64,000 nucleotides of DNA from Albitalea sp966211955 (GTDB lineage Bacteria; Pseudomonadota; Gammaproteobacteria; Burkholderiales; Burkholderiaceae_C). Shown here in pieces: positions 34,189 through 42,715 of the stretch; positions within the stretch are counted from its first letter, which is position 1; the number at the start of each line of letters is the position of its first letter. The notes under the pieces are model-generated. The model was given only the letters and a program-made list of their open reading frames with translations, did no database searches and was not told the DNA's origin. Made by a program: the position numbers and the translations under genes. The stretch is taken from positions 124,001-188,000 of the forward strand of contig CBIHOF010000007.1 of NCBI GenBank assembly GCA_966211955.1, in the 5' to 3' direction.

Positions 34189-34895
34189 CGTTTGGCTCCG
34201 TGGCCGTGGCCATGGTGGCCGTGGTGGCCGTGTTGTTGCCCGTGCCCCTGGCCGTGCTTGGCATCGGCATGCACGGGCGGTGCCGCGGCCTTCTGGCCGA
34301 TTCTGCTCTCCGTGCCCTTGAGCAGCTTCTGGATGTTGGCGCTGTGGCGCCAGATCAGCAGCAGGCCCATGATGGTCACGCTCACCGCGACCGGCCCGCC
34401 ACCCCAGATCAGCAGCTGGTAGAACGGCGCGAACACCGCGGCCACGATGGACGCGAGCGACGAGTAGCGAAAGAAGAAGGCGATGATGAGCCAGGTGCCG
34501 AGCGTCGCCGCGCCCAGCCAGGGCTCGATCCCCAGCAGCACGCCCGCAGCCGTCGCCACGCCCTTGCCGCCCTGGAAGCGGAAGAACACCGGCCACAGGT
34601 GGCCCAGAAAGGCGGCGAGCCCCACCAGCGCGATGGCGCCCTCGCCCAGCCCCCAGCGCGGGCCGTACAAGCGCACCAGCAGCACCGGCACGAAACCCTT
34701 GAGCGCGTCAAAGACGAGCGTGAGGATCGCTGCCTTCTTGTTGCCCGAGCGCAGCACGTTGGTGGCGCCGGGGTTGCCCGAGCCATAGGTGCGCGGATCG
34801 TTCAGGCCCATCACGCGGCTGACGATGACCGCGAAGGACAAGGACCCGATCAGGTAGGCGGCGATCGTGGCCGCGGCGGCGTAGGCAGTCTCCAT
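34185..34895 (-). CDS. plsY: Glycerol-3-phosphate acyltransferase PlsY with His-rich tail
   Basis: 236 aa from the ATG at 34895. PlsY motifs: SYLIGS-like AAYLIGSLSFAVIV, YGSGNPGATNVLR, GHLWPVFFRFQGGKGVATA. Five membrane helices, inner membrane. It transfers acyl groups from acyl-phosphate to glycerol-3-phosphate, the first step in phospholipid synthesis. The last 30 residues are unusual, with repeated HG/HGHH units (about a dozen His), extending the protein past the usual length of about 200 aa. The His tail could bind metals such as Ni, Zn or Co. Confidence 0.93.
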   Translation of the reverse strand: METAYAAAATIAAYLIGSLSFAVIVSRVMGLNDPRTYGSGNPGATNVLRSGNKKAAILTLVFDALKGFVPVLLVRLYGPRWGLGEGAIALVGLAAFLGHLWPVFFRFQGGKGVATAAGVLLGIEPWLGAATLGTWLIIAFFFRYSSLASIVAAVFAPFYQLLIWGGGPVAVSVTIMGLLLIWRHSANIQKLLKGTESRIGQKAAAPPVHADAKHGQGHGQQHGHHGHHGHGHGAKR

Positions 34896-34987
34896 CTTTG
34901 TCGTGGCAGCAGGTGGTGCCGGCGATTGTGCACCCGTTGCCGCACGCCTTTTCGCGGCCGCGGCGTGCGATCCGCGAATCATTCGGA

Positions 34988-35023
34988 GGGTGCTTGCCCC
35001 GTCCAAGCAGCGGGGAGGCACCC
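34988..35023. other. Strong two-part hairpin between plsY and small membrane-protein gene
   Basis: Outer stem GGGTGC/GCACCC encloses an inner stem (CCCCG/CGGGG), in the 224-bp gap between divergent genes. A second hairpin, ATGAGGC/GCCTCAT, follows at 35080-35101, just before the ATG at 35120. Both could fold in the leader RNA of the small gene. No known riboswitch class is recognised. Confidence 0.4.
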
Positions 35024-35119
35024 TACTGCTGGCTAACCCCCATGCGCTACGGGGCAAGCAGCGTGACACTGTTCCTTGGATGAGGCAAAAACTCGCCTCA
35101 TGTGCAGTACAGGGATGTC

Positions 35120-35395
35120 ATGAAAAAGCCAACGGTCATTCTGGTGCAGCGCTCGCGCCGCCCAAGGCGCTGGGCAGGGGTGGCGATGTTCGCGGCACTG
35201 CTGGCGGGCGTGCTGTGGATGGAACACCGGCAGATCGCGCCGGAGCCGCGCAGCATCAACGTGAGCCCCGCGCCGCAGGACAGTTTCGAGTCCGTGCTCC
35301 GCCGCAACACGGCGGACGAAGATCACAGCGCGCAGCTGACCGACTTCGCCTTCAAGAGCTCCGACAGCACCGAAGGCGCGACACCCACCAGGTAA
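35120..35395 (+). CDS. Possible small single-span membrane protein
   Basis: 91 aa, ATG at 35120 with AGGGA just upstream. A basic N-terminus (QRSRRPRRW) is followed by a hydrophobic helix (AGVAMFAALLAGVLWM) and a polar, acidic periplasmic tail. No family known. The last 73 bases overlap the 3' end of ybaK on the other strand, which weakens the case but does not exclude it. Confidence 0.5.
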   Translation: MKKPTVILVQRSRRPRRWAGVAMFAALLAGVLWMEHRQIAPEPRSINVSPAPQDSFESVLRRNTADEDHSAQLTDFAFKSSDSTEGATPTR

Positions 35396-35811
35396 CCCCG
35401 CCGCCCTCCGTTGATGCAGATCGACGGCAGCGCGAGCACCGTCTCCTCGACGTAGACGGGCATCTCCTTCTTCGTGCCGAAGGGCGAGGTGCCACCCACC
35501 ATGTAGCCGCTGTGGCGCTGGGCCACGTCGGGCTTGCAGGGCTCGACCGACTTGGCGCCGATCTGCCGCGCAAGGTTCTTGGTGCTCACCTGCTTGTCGC
35601 CATGCATAAGCACGATGAGCGGCTGCGCGCGCTCGTCCTGCATCACGAGCGTCTTGATGACCTGGTGCTCCGGCACGCCGAGCTGGCGCGACGATTCCTC
35701 TGTGCCGCCATGCTCGACGTACTCGTACACGTGCTCGGTGAAGCTCACGCCGTGCCGCCGCAGGAACTGCGTGGCCGGCGTCTCGCTGACGTGGGTCTGC
35801 TTCTTCGCCAT
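35323..35811 (-). CDS. ybaK: YbaK/EbsC-type Cys-tRNA(Pro) deacylase
   Basis: 162 aa from the ATG at 35811. Motifs: TPATQFLRRHGVSF, QVIKTLVMQDERAQPLIVLMHGDKQVSTKNLA with the catalytic-region Lys, and GYMVGGTSPFGTKKEMPVYVE. This enzyme hydrolyses Cys mis-attached to tRNA-Pro and acts in trans with ProRS. Complete length. Overlaps convergently with the small gene at 35120. Confidence 0.93.
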   Translation of the reverse strand: MAKKQTHVSETPATQFLRRHGVSFTEHVYEYVEHGGTEESSRQLGVPEHQVIKTLVMQDERAQPLIVLMHGDKQVSTKNLARQIGAKSVEPCKPDVAQRHSGYMVGGTSPFGTKKEMPVYVEETVLALPSICINGGRRGYLVGVAPSVLSELLKAKSVSCAL

Positions 35812-35819
35812 GCGCCCTG

Positions 35820-36878
35820 TCACTGCGCCGGGTCGCGCAGCCTCCAGCGGATGGCGTCGATCTTCGCGAGCAGCTCGGGCGAGAGCTGCGTGCCGAAGGC
35901 GTCGATGTTCTCGTCAAGCTGCGCCTTGGTCGTCACGCCGATGATGGTGCTCGCCACGCGCCAGCTGGTGTAGCAAAAGGCCAGCGCCATCTGCGCGGGC
36001 GTGAGGCCGTTGGCGCGCGCCAGCGCGTTGTACTCACGCGCCGCTGCCAGCGCATCGGGCCGCGCCCAGCGCTGCTTCTTCATCGAGTCGAACATCGCCA
36101 TGCGGCCGATGGGCTCGGGCGTGTCGAGGCCGATACCGTCGTATTTGCCGCTCAACGCGCCGAAGGCCAGCGGCGAGTAGGCCAGCAGCCCCACCCCATG
36201 GCGGTACATGGTTTCGTCGAGCCCGTTGTCGACCACGCGGTTGGTCAGCGCATACGGGTTTTGCACCGATGCGATGCGCGGCAGCCCCATCTGCTCGGCG
36301 ATGTGCACGAACTCGCTCACGCCGTGTGCCGTCTCGTTCGACAGCCCGACATGCCGCACCTTGCCGGCTTTCACGAGCTCGCCCATCGCCGACAGCTGCT
36401 CCTCGATGCTGCTGTACTCGCGGTCCTGCTTCGGGTCAAAGTAAATGCCGCCGAACATCGGCACGTTGCGATTGGGCCAATGGATCTGGTAGAGGTCGAT
36501 GCGGTCGGTGCGCAGCCGCCCGAGGCTGTCATCGCAGGCCTTGAGAATGTCAGCGCGCGTGAGGTTGGCGCTGCCGTTCCTGATCCAGTCCATGTTGCGC
36601 GATGGTCCGGCCACCTTGGTGGCGAGCACCACGCGGTCACGCATGCCGGGGCGGCCTGCGAACCAGCTGCCGATGATGCGTTCAGTCGCGCCGTAGGTCT
36701 CGCGCCGCGCGGGCACCGAGTACATCTCAGCCGTGTCGATGAAGTTGATGCCGCGCGAGACTGCATGGTCCAGCAGCGCGTGCGCCGAAGCCTCGTCCAC
36801 CTGTTGTCCGAAGGTCATGGTGCCCAGGCAGATGGGCGTGACGCGCAGCTCGCTGCGTCCGAGAAAAAGGGTTTGCAT
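35820..36878 (-). CDS. tas: NADP(H)-dependent aldo-keto reductase, Tas type
   Basis: 352 aa. The aldo-keto reductase tetrad is visible: Asp and Tyr in FIDTAEMYSVP, Lys in LATKVAGPS, His in YQIHWPNRNVPMFGG. The Tas-like N-terminus (MQTLFLGRSELRVTPICLGTMTFG) and C-terminal NADP-binding VASTIIGVTTKAQLDENI are present. Natural substrate is unknown for most Tas proteins. Its stop lies 8 bp before the ybaK start on the same strand. Confidence 0.92.
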   Translation of the reverse strand: MQTLFLGRSELRVTPICLGTMTFGQQVDEASAHALLDHAVSRGINFIDTAEMYSVPARRETYGATERIIGSWFAGRPGMRDRVVLATKVAGPSRNMDWIRNGSANLTRADILKACDDSLGRLRTDRIDLYQIHWPNRNVPMFGGIYFDPKQDREYSSIEEQLSAMGELVKAGKVRHVGLSNETAHGVSEFVHIAEQMGLPRIASVQNPYALTNRVVDNGLDETMYRHGVGLLAYSPLAFGALSGKYDGIGLDTPEPIGRMAMFDSMKKQRWARPDALAAAREYNALARANGLTPAQMALAFCYTSWRVASTIIGVTTKAQLDENIDAFGTQLSPELLAKIDAIRWRLRDPAQ

Positions 36879-36948
36879 GCGGCCGAGTTTGCCTCAGCCG
36901 GCCCGACCCGCGCAGGCTTGGGGCCGAAGCCGGATGCGATGCGCGGAA

Positions 36949-37572
36949 TCAGCAGAGGGGCAGGCTTGCCCGGTCCCGGGAGTCGTCCATGTCCTTGAGC
37001 AGATCGTCCAGCGCCGTCTCGCGCAAGAGCATCACGTAGCCCTTGTCCACTGCCCAGTACATGGCGCCGGCCATGGAGGCATCAGCAGCCACCGCGGCGC
37101 CGGTGCGGCAGAACTTCGGCGAGGCGCCGATCTCCATCCTGGTCTTCGCCTTCGGCGCGCTGGCCTTCTCCGCCTCGGCCTTGCGTGCGATCAGGCCCTC
37201 GCGCATGGCGCGCACGCGGCGGGCTTCGTCGGCATCGAACTTCAGCACCACCCAGCGCCCCTGCGCCGGGCTCACCTCCGGCAGCCCTGCGAGGTCGGCC
37301 TTGTCGCGCGACTCGTGCATCAGGAAGTGCTCCGCCACCGTCGACTCGCCCTCGCGCGTGACCTTGGCATCGACCACCAGGCCGTCCGGCTTGAGCGCGA
37401 CGCCCATCGGGAGCCGCACCGCCACGCGCAACACCGTGGGGTCGAAGGTCTCGAAGCTGAACTGCTTGAGCGCCCACAACGAGCCCAGCGGAATGCGCGT
37501 GCAGCCGGCGGCCAGAACGAGCAGCAGGACGGCCGCAGCACGCAGCAGACGGGCCTTGACGGCAAATCGCAT
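36949..37572 (-). CDS. Uncharacterised lipoprotein
   Basis: 207 aa. Signal peptide with lipobox LAAGC (VLLLVLAAGCTRI), so the mature protein starts at Cys25 and is probably lipid-anchored. The body has LWALKQFSFETFDPTVLRVAVRLP and a Lys/Ala-rich segment. No domain recognised. Divergent from the DUF2975 gene across an AT-rich 58-bp gap. Confidence 0.8.
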   Translation of the reverse strand: MRFAVKARLLRAAAVLLLVLAAGCTRIPLGSLWALKQFSFETFDPTVLRVAVRLPMGVALKPDGLVVDAKVTREGESTVAEHFLMHESRDKADLAGLPEVSPAQGRWVVLKFDADEARRVRAMREGLIARKAEAEKASAPKAKTRMEIGASPKFCRTGAAVAADASMAGAMYWAVDKGYVMLLRETALDDLLKDMDDSRDRASLPLC

Positions 37573-37630
37573 TTTCTTCCTTTACGGTGAGTTTTTATTG
37601 TTTTACATTAAACACTGAATCCACTGCGAG
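37573..37630. promoter_or_regulatory. AT-rich divergent promoter region with inverted repeat
   Basis: This short gap is conspicuously AT-rich for the window (TTTTTATTGTTTTACATTAAAC). It contains the inverted pair GTTT-N6-AAAC, near a likely -10 for the DUF2975/XRE operon. A binding site for the XRE protein encoded downstream is plausible. Confidence 0.45.
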
Positions 37631-38221
37631 ATGCAAGCCATGCTCAAGACCGCCTCTTCCAAGGCCGCTCTGCCCCTGCCCCTGCCCACGCCCATGGACC
37701 GTGTGCGCCGCATCGCCTCGCTCATGCGCGGCATGGTGCTCGTGGGCGGCACCATCTTCTCCATCGGGACACTTGCGATGTGGGCCACGCCGGAGTCGGT
37801 GCGCTTGGGCGTGACGCAGCAGATGGGCATCGAACCTGGCAGCGTCACCATCACGCCAGCGGTTCAGTTCTGTGGCGCGCTGATCTCGCTGGTGCCGCTG
37901 GCGCTGAACATCGTCGGCATGCTGCAGGTGTGGTTCCTCTTCGGCGAATACGCGCAGGGCCGCATCTTCACGGCCATCGCATCCAAGCGGCTGCGCCGGC
38001 TCGCGTGGTCACTCATCGGCGCAGCGGCGGCGCAGATCATCGCTCGCACGCTGCACGGCCTGGTGCTCACCATGAACAACCCGCCGGGCAAGAAGATGCT
38101 GATCCTCAACGTCTCGTCCAACGACTACAGCTTCCTCATCTTCGGCGTGCTGCTGCTGGGCATCGCGTGGGTGATGGTGGAAGCGACGCGGCTCGCGCAA
38201 GAGAACGCCGAGTTCATCTGA
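37631..38221 (+). CDS. DUF2975 membrane protein
   Basis: 196 aa with four membrane helices (about residues 33-53, 77-101, 119-143, 164-184) and a cytoplasmic loop GEYAQGRIFTAIASKRLRRL characteristic of DUF2975. Proteins of this family typically sit beside a YozG-like XRE regulator, as here (17-bp gap). The pair has been likened to membrane-linked regulators, but function is unproven. Confidence 0.85.
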   Translation: MQAMLKTASSKAALPLPLPTPMDRVRRIASLMRGMVLVGGTIFSIGTLAMWATPESVRLGVTQQMGIEPGSVTITPAVQFCGALISLVPLALNIVGMLQVWFLFGEYAQGRIFTAIASKRLRRLAWSLIGAAAAQIIARTLHGLVLTMNNPPGKKMLILNVSSNDYSFLIFGVLLLGIAWVMVEATRLAQENAEFI

Positions 38222-38238
38222 ACGAACGGACGATCACC

Positions 38239-38475
38239 ATGCCCATCGTCGTCAACCTCGACGTGATGCTCGCCAAGCGCAAGATGCGCTCGCGCGAACT
38301 GTCCGAGCACATCGGCATCACCGAACAGAACATCTCGCTGCTCAAGTCGGGCAAGGTGCGCGGCGTGCGCTTCGACACGCTCTCACGCATCTGCGCCGCG
38401 CTGCAATGCCAGCCGGGCGACCTGCTCGAATATCGGCCCGGCCCGCACGACGATCTCCCGGAGGAAGGGGCGTGA
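38239..38475 (+). CDS. YozG-like XRE-family transcription regulator
   Basis: 78 aa, ATG at 38239. Whole-length helix-turn-helix: MLAKRKMRSRELSEHIGITEQNISLLKSGKVRGVRFDTLSRICAALQCQPGDLLEY. This type accompanies DUF2975 membrane proteins and probably controls their operon. Its TGA overlaps a following GTG (GTGA). Confidence 0.9.
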   Translation: MPIVVNLDVMLAKRKMRSRELSEHIGITEQNISLLKSGKVRGVRFDTLSRICAALQCQPGDLLEYRPGPHDDLPEEGA

Positions 38476-38687
38476 GCTCACGTGCTGCCTGGTTCATCCT
38501 GGCAGCCGCCTTGGCGTGCGGCTTCGCGCAGATCAACTGGGATCACATGCTCGCCGAAGGCACTCGCCACAAGGCGAGGCAATCAGGCCAGCCACCTGGC
38601 GCCGATGCCAGGCCCGGTGCCGGGCCCGAACCAAAGCTGCACAACGAGGACGATGAAGAACACCATCGCCTGCGCAAGGCCGAGTGA
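38472..38687 (+). CDS. Possible small exported or anchored protein
   Basis: 71 aa from a GTG overlapping the XRE stop. A hydrophobic N-terminus (AAWFILAAALACGFAQI) is followed by a polar, charged tail ending in EDDEEHHRLRKAE. No family. The opposite strand encodes a competing 27-residue hydrophobic frame (MVFFIVLVVQLWFGPG) over the same bases, so the real coding strand is uncertain. Confidence 0.4.
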   Translation: MSSRAAWFILAAALACGFAQINWDHMLAEGTRHKARQSGQPPGADARPGAGPEPKLHNEDDEEHHRLRKAE

Positions 38688-38701
38688 GCCGGCCTTTGAG
38701 C

Positions 38702-40957
38702 TCAGGGCTGCAGATGGCGCTGGATCAACTCGGTGATCGCGCGCGACTCGAAGCGCTCGGCCAGCAGGAGCAGGCGATCCGCGAAGGGCTTGTACTGCTC
38801 GCCCAGCGTGCACAGCTGGTTGGCCGCCTCGCGCACGCCGCGCATTTCGCCACGTTGCGCCAACCGCGCCAGGGCCTGCAGCGAGGCTTGCGGCGGCGGC
38901 ACCAGCGGTACGGCGCTGTCGGGAAATGGCGCGGGCTGCTCGAAGGTCCAGCTCAGCCCGAGCAGCTCGCCGATGCGTTTGAGCAGCGAGCGCACGTCGA
39001 GCGGCTTGGGCAGGAAGGCGTTGGCGCCTGCGGCCACGTAGCGGTCGATGTCGGCACCCGACACAGTGGCTGACACCAGCAGCACCGGCACGGCCTCGAG
39101 GCCCGGCGTACGCCGCATCTGCTGCGTCGCCTGCAGTCCGTCCAGGCGCGGCATCACGATGTCGGCGATCACCAGGTCGGGACGCACTGCACGCGCGAAG
39201 GCGAGCATCTCTTCGCCGTCGCCGGCCTCCTCGAGCACGAAGCCCAGCGGTTCGAGCAGCTCGATGAGCAGGGCGCGATTGGCCGGCACGTCATCGGCCA
39301 CGAGCACCCGGCGCCGCCCGCCTTCGTAGCCCGTGACTTCAGCTCGCGCCACGCTGCTCGCGAGCTGGGCCTCGACCACCGGAAACTGCAGCTCGAACCA
39401 GAAGCAGCTGCCCTGCCCCGCCTGGCTCTCCACGCGAATCTCGCCGCCCATCGCGCGCACGAGCTGCCGGCTGATGGCGAGGCCGAGCCCCGTGCCCGCG
39501 GCCCGGCTCGCCACATGGCCCACCTGCTCGAAGGGCAGGAAGATCTTCTCCAGGTGCTCGTGCTCGATGCCCATGCCGGTGTCCTCGACCTCGAAGCGCA
39601 GCGTGGCTTCGGCGCCGCCGCGCGCCTGAACGACCCGCAGCCGCACTTCGCCGTGGTCGGTGAACTTCACCGCATTGCTCAGCAGGTTCAGCAGCACCTG
39701 GCGCAGCCGGCGCTCGTCGGCCTGCACCGCTGCCGGAAGTTCGGCGGCCATGTCGCAGCGGAAGTGCAGGTTCTTCTGATCGGCCTTGACCCGGATGATG
39801 TCGGCGATGACGCGGATGAATTCGTGCAGCGGCACCGGCGCGGCCGCCAGGTCCATGCGGCCCGCCTCGATCTTGGCCAGGTCGAGGATGTCGTTGATGA
39901 GCGCGAGCAGCTGCGCGCCGCTGTGCTGGATCGTCTCGAGGCCGTGACGCTGGCGCGGCGTGAGGCTCGCGTCAATCTGCAGGATCTGCGCAAAGCCCAG
40001 CACCGCATTCAATGGCGTGCGCAGCTCGTGGCTCATGCTGGCCAGGAAGGTGCTCTTGGCCTGGTTGGCAACCTCGGCCTCTTCCTTGGCCTGCGTCAGT
40101 TCGGCGGTGCGTTCCTTGACCAGCTCCTCGAGATGGTCCTGGTGCATCTTCAGCTCGGCCTCCACGCGCTTGCGCTCGCTGATGTCGCTCGCAAAGGTCT
40201 CGATGAATTGCGCCCGGCCCGACGCGTCGCGCACGAGCCGCGTGCTCACCGACACCCACAGCGTGCCGCCGTCCTTGCGGCGCAGCTCGACCTCCTGCCC
40301 CTCGACGGAGCCATGTTCCAGCAGCATCGACATGATGGCGTCGCGATCCTGCGGGTTCACCCAGAGCTGCCGCCGCACGTCGGTCATGGTGTCGAGCAGC
40401 TCGTCCACCCACTCGTAGCCCAGCATGTGGGCGAAGGCCGGGTTGGCGGTCAGCATCTGCCCCTTGAGCGACACGCGGGTGATGCCTTCGATCGCGTCCT
40501 CGACCGTGCTCTGGTATTCCTCCTCGCTGCGGCGCAGCTCGTCCTCCGTCCGCTTGCGCTCAGAGATGTCGGTGGAGACCCCGCAGACGGCGAAGGGCAC
40601 GCCGTTCGCATCGAGCAAGGGGAACTTGCTCGTGAGCAGCGAGTACGTGTCCTCGTCAAGCGGAGCGGCTTCTTCTTCCTCGACAGGCGCGCGTGTGGTG
40701 AGCACCTCCTTGTCGAGGTCGCGCAGGCGCGCCGCGTGATCGCCGGGGTAGATCGCGCTGTCGTCCTTGCCCAGGATGTCGGCGGCCGTGACGCGATGCA
40801 GCTCTTCGAAGCGCCGATTGACGAGGATGTAGCGCCCCTGCAGGTCCTTGACGTGAACCGCAACGGGCGACTGGTCGATGATGGACTGAAGCAAGCGAGC
40901 GGTGGCCGATCCGCTGGGCGAGTCCGCGCGACCAGGAATCGGCGTCATCGACTTCAC
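38702..40957 (-). CDS. PAS-PAS hybrid sensor histidine kinase
   Basis: 751 aa from a GTG that overlaps the acyl-CoA synthetase stop (GTGA); an ATG nine bases later is an alternative. Two PAS domains (about residues 20-135 and 145-265, each ending DISERKR), then a coiled coil, HisKA with SMSHELRTPLN, HATPase with LNLLSNAVKFT, EDTGMGI and AGTGLGLAIS, and a receiver with VADD, phospho-Asp in IADIVMP and Lys in LPKPL. A short helical C-terminal extension follows. No transmembrane segment, so cytoplasmic. The output partner is not adjacent. Confidence 0.93.
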   Translation of the reverse strand: MKSMTPIPGRADSPSGSATARLLQSIIDQSPVAVHVKDLQGRYILVNRRFEELHRVTAADILGKDDSAIYPGDHAARLRDLDKEVLTTRAPVEEEEAAPLDEDTYSLLTSKFPLLDANGVPFAVCGVSTDISERKRTEDELRRSEEEYQSTVEDAIEGITRVSLKGQMLTANPAFAHMLGYEWVDELLDTMTDVRRQLWVNPQDRDAIMSMLLEHGSVEGQEVELRRKDGGTLWVSVSTRLVRDASGRAQFIETFASDISERKRVEAELKMHQDHLEELVKERTAELTQAKEEAEVANQAKSTFLASMSHELRTPLNAVLGFAQILQIDASLTPRQRHGLETIQHSGAQLLALINDILDLAKIEAGRMDLAAAPVPLHEFIRVIADIIRVKADQKNLHFRCDMAAELPAAVQADERRLRQVLLNLLSNAVKFTDHGEVRLRVVQARGGAEATLRFEVEDTGMGIEHEHLEKIFLPFEQVGHVASRAAGTGLGLAISRQLVRAMGGEIRVESQAGQGSCFWFELQFPVVEAQLASSVARAEVTGYEGGRRRVLVADDVPANRALLIELLEPLGFVLEEAGDGEEMLAFARAVRPDLVIADIVMPRLDGLQATQQMRRTPGLEAVPVLLVSATVSGADIDRYVAAGANAFLPKPLDVRSLLKRIGELLGLSWTFEQPAPFPDSAVPLVPPPQASLQALARLAQRGEMRGVREAANQLCTLGEQYKPFADRLLLLAERFESRAITELIQRHLQP

Positions 40958-42645
40958 GCGCCCCGCGCGCGCGCCTCCTCCTGAAGCCTCAGCACCCGGC
41001 GCTGCACCTTGCCGGTGGTCGTCATCGGCAGCGACTCGATGAACTCGATCTCCTTGGGGTATTCGTAAGGCGCGAGCTTGCCTTTCACGTGGGCCTGCAG
41101 TTGCGCGATGAGCTGGGCATTCGCGTCGAAGCCCGCGGCGAGCACCACGTAGGCCTTGACGACGGCGCCACGTTCGGCGTCGGGCTTGGGCACGACCGCC
41201 GCGTTCGCCACCGCCGGGTGCTTGACGAGACAGTTCTCGATCTCGCTCGGGCCGATGCGGTAGCCCGCCGCCTTGAAGACGTCGTCGCTTCGGCCCTGGT
41301 ACCAGAGGTACCCGTCTTCATCCATCGTCGCAGTGTCGCCGGTTCGGCACCAGGAGTCGTCGGGGTCGCCGGTGAACTTGCGGCGAGTGGCGTCTTCGTT
41401 CTTCCAGTAGCCGAGGAAGAAGACCGGGTCCGGGTCGCCATGCACGTCGAGCCGGTGCACGGCCACGTCGCCCGGGGTGCCCCGCGGACACTCGCGGCCG
41501 TCGATGTCGATGACGGCGATGCGGTGCCCCGGGTAGGGCCGGCCCATGCTCCCCGGCTTGGCCGGCCAGCCGGGCAACTCGCGGCGGTCGGCCATCACCA
41601 CGCGCGAGCAGTTGCCCACGACGTAGTTCATCTCGGTCTGGCCGAACATCTCGTTCACGGTGATGCCCAGCTGCTTCTCGCAGTAGCCGAAGACCGCATC
41701 GCCCACCGCCTCGCCCGCGCTCATGATCGCGCGCAGCGACAGCTCGTAGCGTTTTCGCGGTTCGGGCACGGCTTTCATCATCGCCTTGAGCGCCGTGGGG
41801 AAGAGGAAGGTATGCGTGACCCGATGGCGTTGAATCAATTCGAACGCCTTCTCGGGCGCGAAGCGCCCTTGGTAGGCGACGATGGTTCGGCCGAAGTAGA
41901 GCGTGGGCAGCAAGGCATCCATCAGCCCGCCCGTCCAGGCCCAATCGGCCGGCGACCAGAACACCGCGTCGTCCTGCGGGAACCAGTTCTGGCTGCACAC
42001 GAAGCCCGTGAGGTTGCCGATGAGCGCACGGTGCGGAATCACCGCGCCCTTGGGCGGGCCGGTGGTGCCGCTGGTGTAGATGAGAACGGCCGCGTCGTCG
42101 GCCTTGGTGGCGCGGCGCGTGAACTGCGATGAGGCCTCGGCCAGCGCGGCGATCCAGTCGATGTCGCCTCGTCCGCTCGCGCCGCCAACGGCCAGCACCG
42201 TGCGCAAACCGGGGCATGCGGCGCGCGACGCAAGCAGGTTGTCGGCAGCGCTCTCGTCGACGATCGCGACCTTTGCTTCACTGTCGTTGAGCCGGTACTC
42301 GAGCGCGTCGGGCCCGAAGAGCATGGACAGCGGCACGGCGACAGCGCCCAGCTGGTGGACCGCCATCTGCGCGACCGCGGTCTCGAAACGCTGAGGCATC
42401 ACGATGGCGACTCGGTCGCCGCGCTGCACACCCAACCTCACCAGCGCATTCGACAGGCGATTGGCGTCAGTCTGCAGTTCGGCATAGCTGTGGCTGACGG
42501 CGGCACCGTTCTCATGCTCGTAACGGATGGCGATGGCATCGGGCGTCTCGCGCGCCCACCGCCCACAGCAAGCCTCGGCAATGTTGAATTCGGGCGGAAC
42601 ACGCCAGCGGAAGGCGGCGTGGAGTTTGGCGTGGAGGTCCGTCAT
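40954..42645 (-). CDS. Acyl-CoA synthetase (AMP-forming, medium-chain type)
   Basis: 563 aa from the ATG at 42645. ANL-superfamily motifs: P-loop IYTSGTTGPPKGAV, A5-like MFGQTEMN, A7 CRTGDTATMDEDGYLWYQGR, A8 DDVFKAAGYRIGP and catalytic Lys in TTTGKVQR. The segment FWSPADWAWTGGL is typical of the acetyl/medium-chain acyl-CoA synthetase branch. Makes acyl-CoA from a carboxylic acid, ATP and CoA; chain length uncertain. Unusually, its stop codon overlaps the start of a sensor kinase gene. Confidence 0.93.
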   Translation of the reverse strand: MTDLHAKLHAAFRWRVPPEFNIAEACCGRWARETPDAIAIRYEHENGAAVSHSYAELQTDANRLSNALVRLGVQRGDRVAIVMPQRFETAVAQMAVHQLGAVAVPLSMLFGPDALEYRLNDSEAKVAIVDESAADNLLASRAACPGLRTVLAVGGASGRGDIDWIAALAEASSQFTRRATKADDAAVLIYTSGTTGPPKGAVIPHRALIGNLTGFVCSQNWFPQDDAVFWSPADWAWTGGLMDALLPTLYFGRTIVAYQGRFAPEKAFELIQRHRVTHTFLFPTALKAMMKAVPEPRKRYELSLRAIMSAGEAVGDAVFGYCEKQLGITVNEMFGQTEMNYVVGNCSRVVMADRRELPGWPAKPGSMGRPYPGHRIAVIDIDGRECPRGTPGDVAVHRLDVHGDPDPVFFLGYWKNEDATRRKFTGDPDDSWCRTGDTATMDEDGYLWYQGRSDDVFKAAGYRIGPSEIENCLVKHPAVANAAVVPKPDAERGAVVKAYVVLAAGFDANAQLIAQLQAHVKGKLAPYEYPKEIEFIESLPMTTTGKVQRRVLRLQEEARARGA

Positions 42646-42715
42646 GACAGGCAGCTTACGGCGCGGAGCTGACCATCCGACCCCGGTTTGACCCGCAGAT
42701 CGCTCGGTGAAAGAC

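Noticed and set aside
34190..34270. Repetitive GGCCGTGG/CCATGG pattern suggesting a repeat array
   Set aside because: It is the codon repetition of the His/Gly tail of PlsY, not a CRISPR or independent repeat.
38583..38700. Minus-strand hydrophobic frame MVFFIVLVVQLWFGPG as a small membrane gene
   Set aside because: Only 27 codons from its ATG, no ribosome-binding site seen, and it competes with a GTGA-coupled plus-strand frame; left as an ambiguity there.
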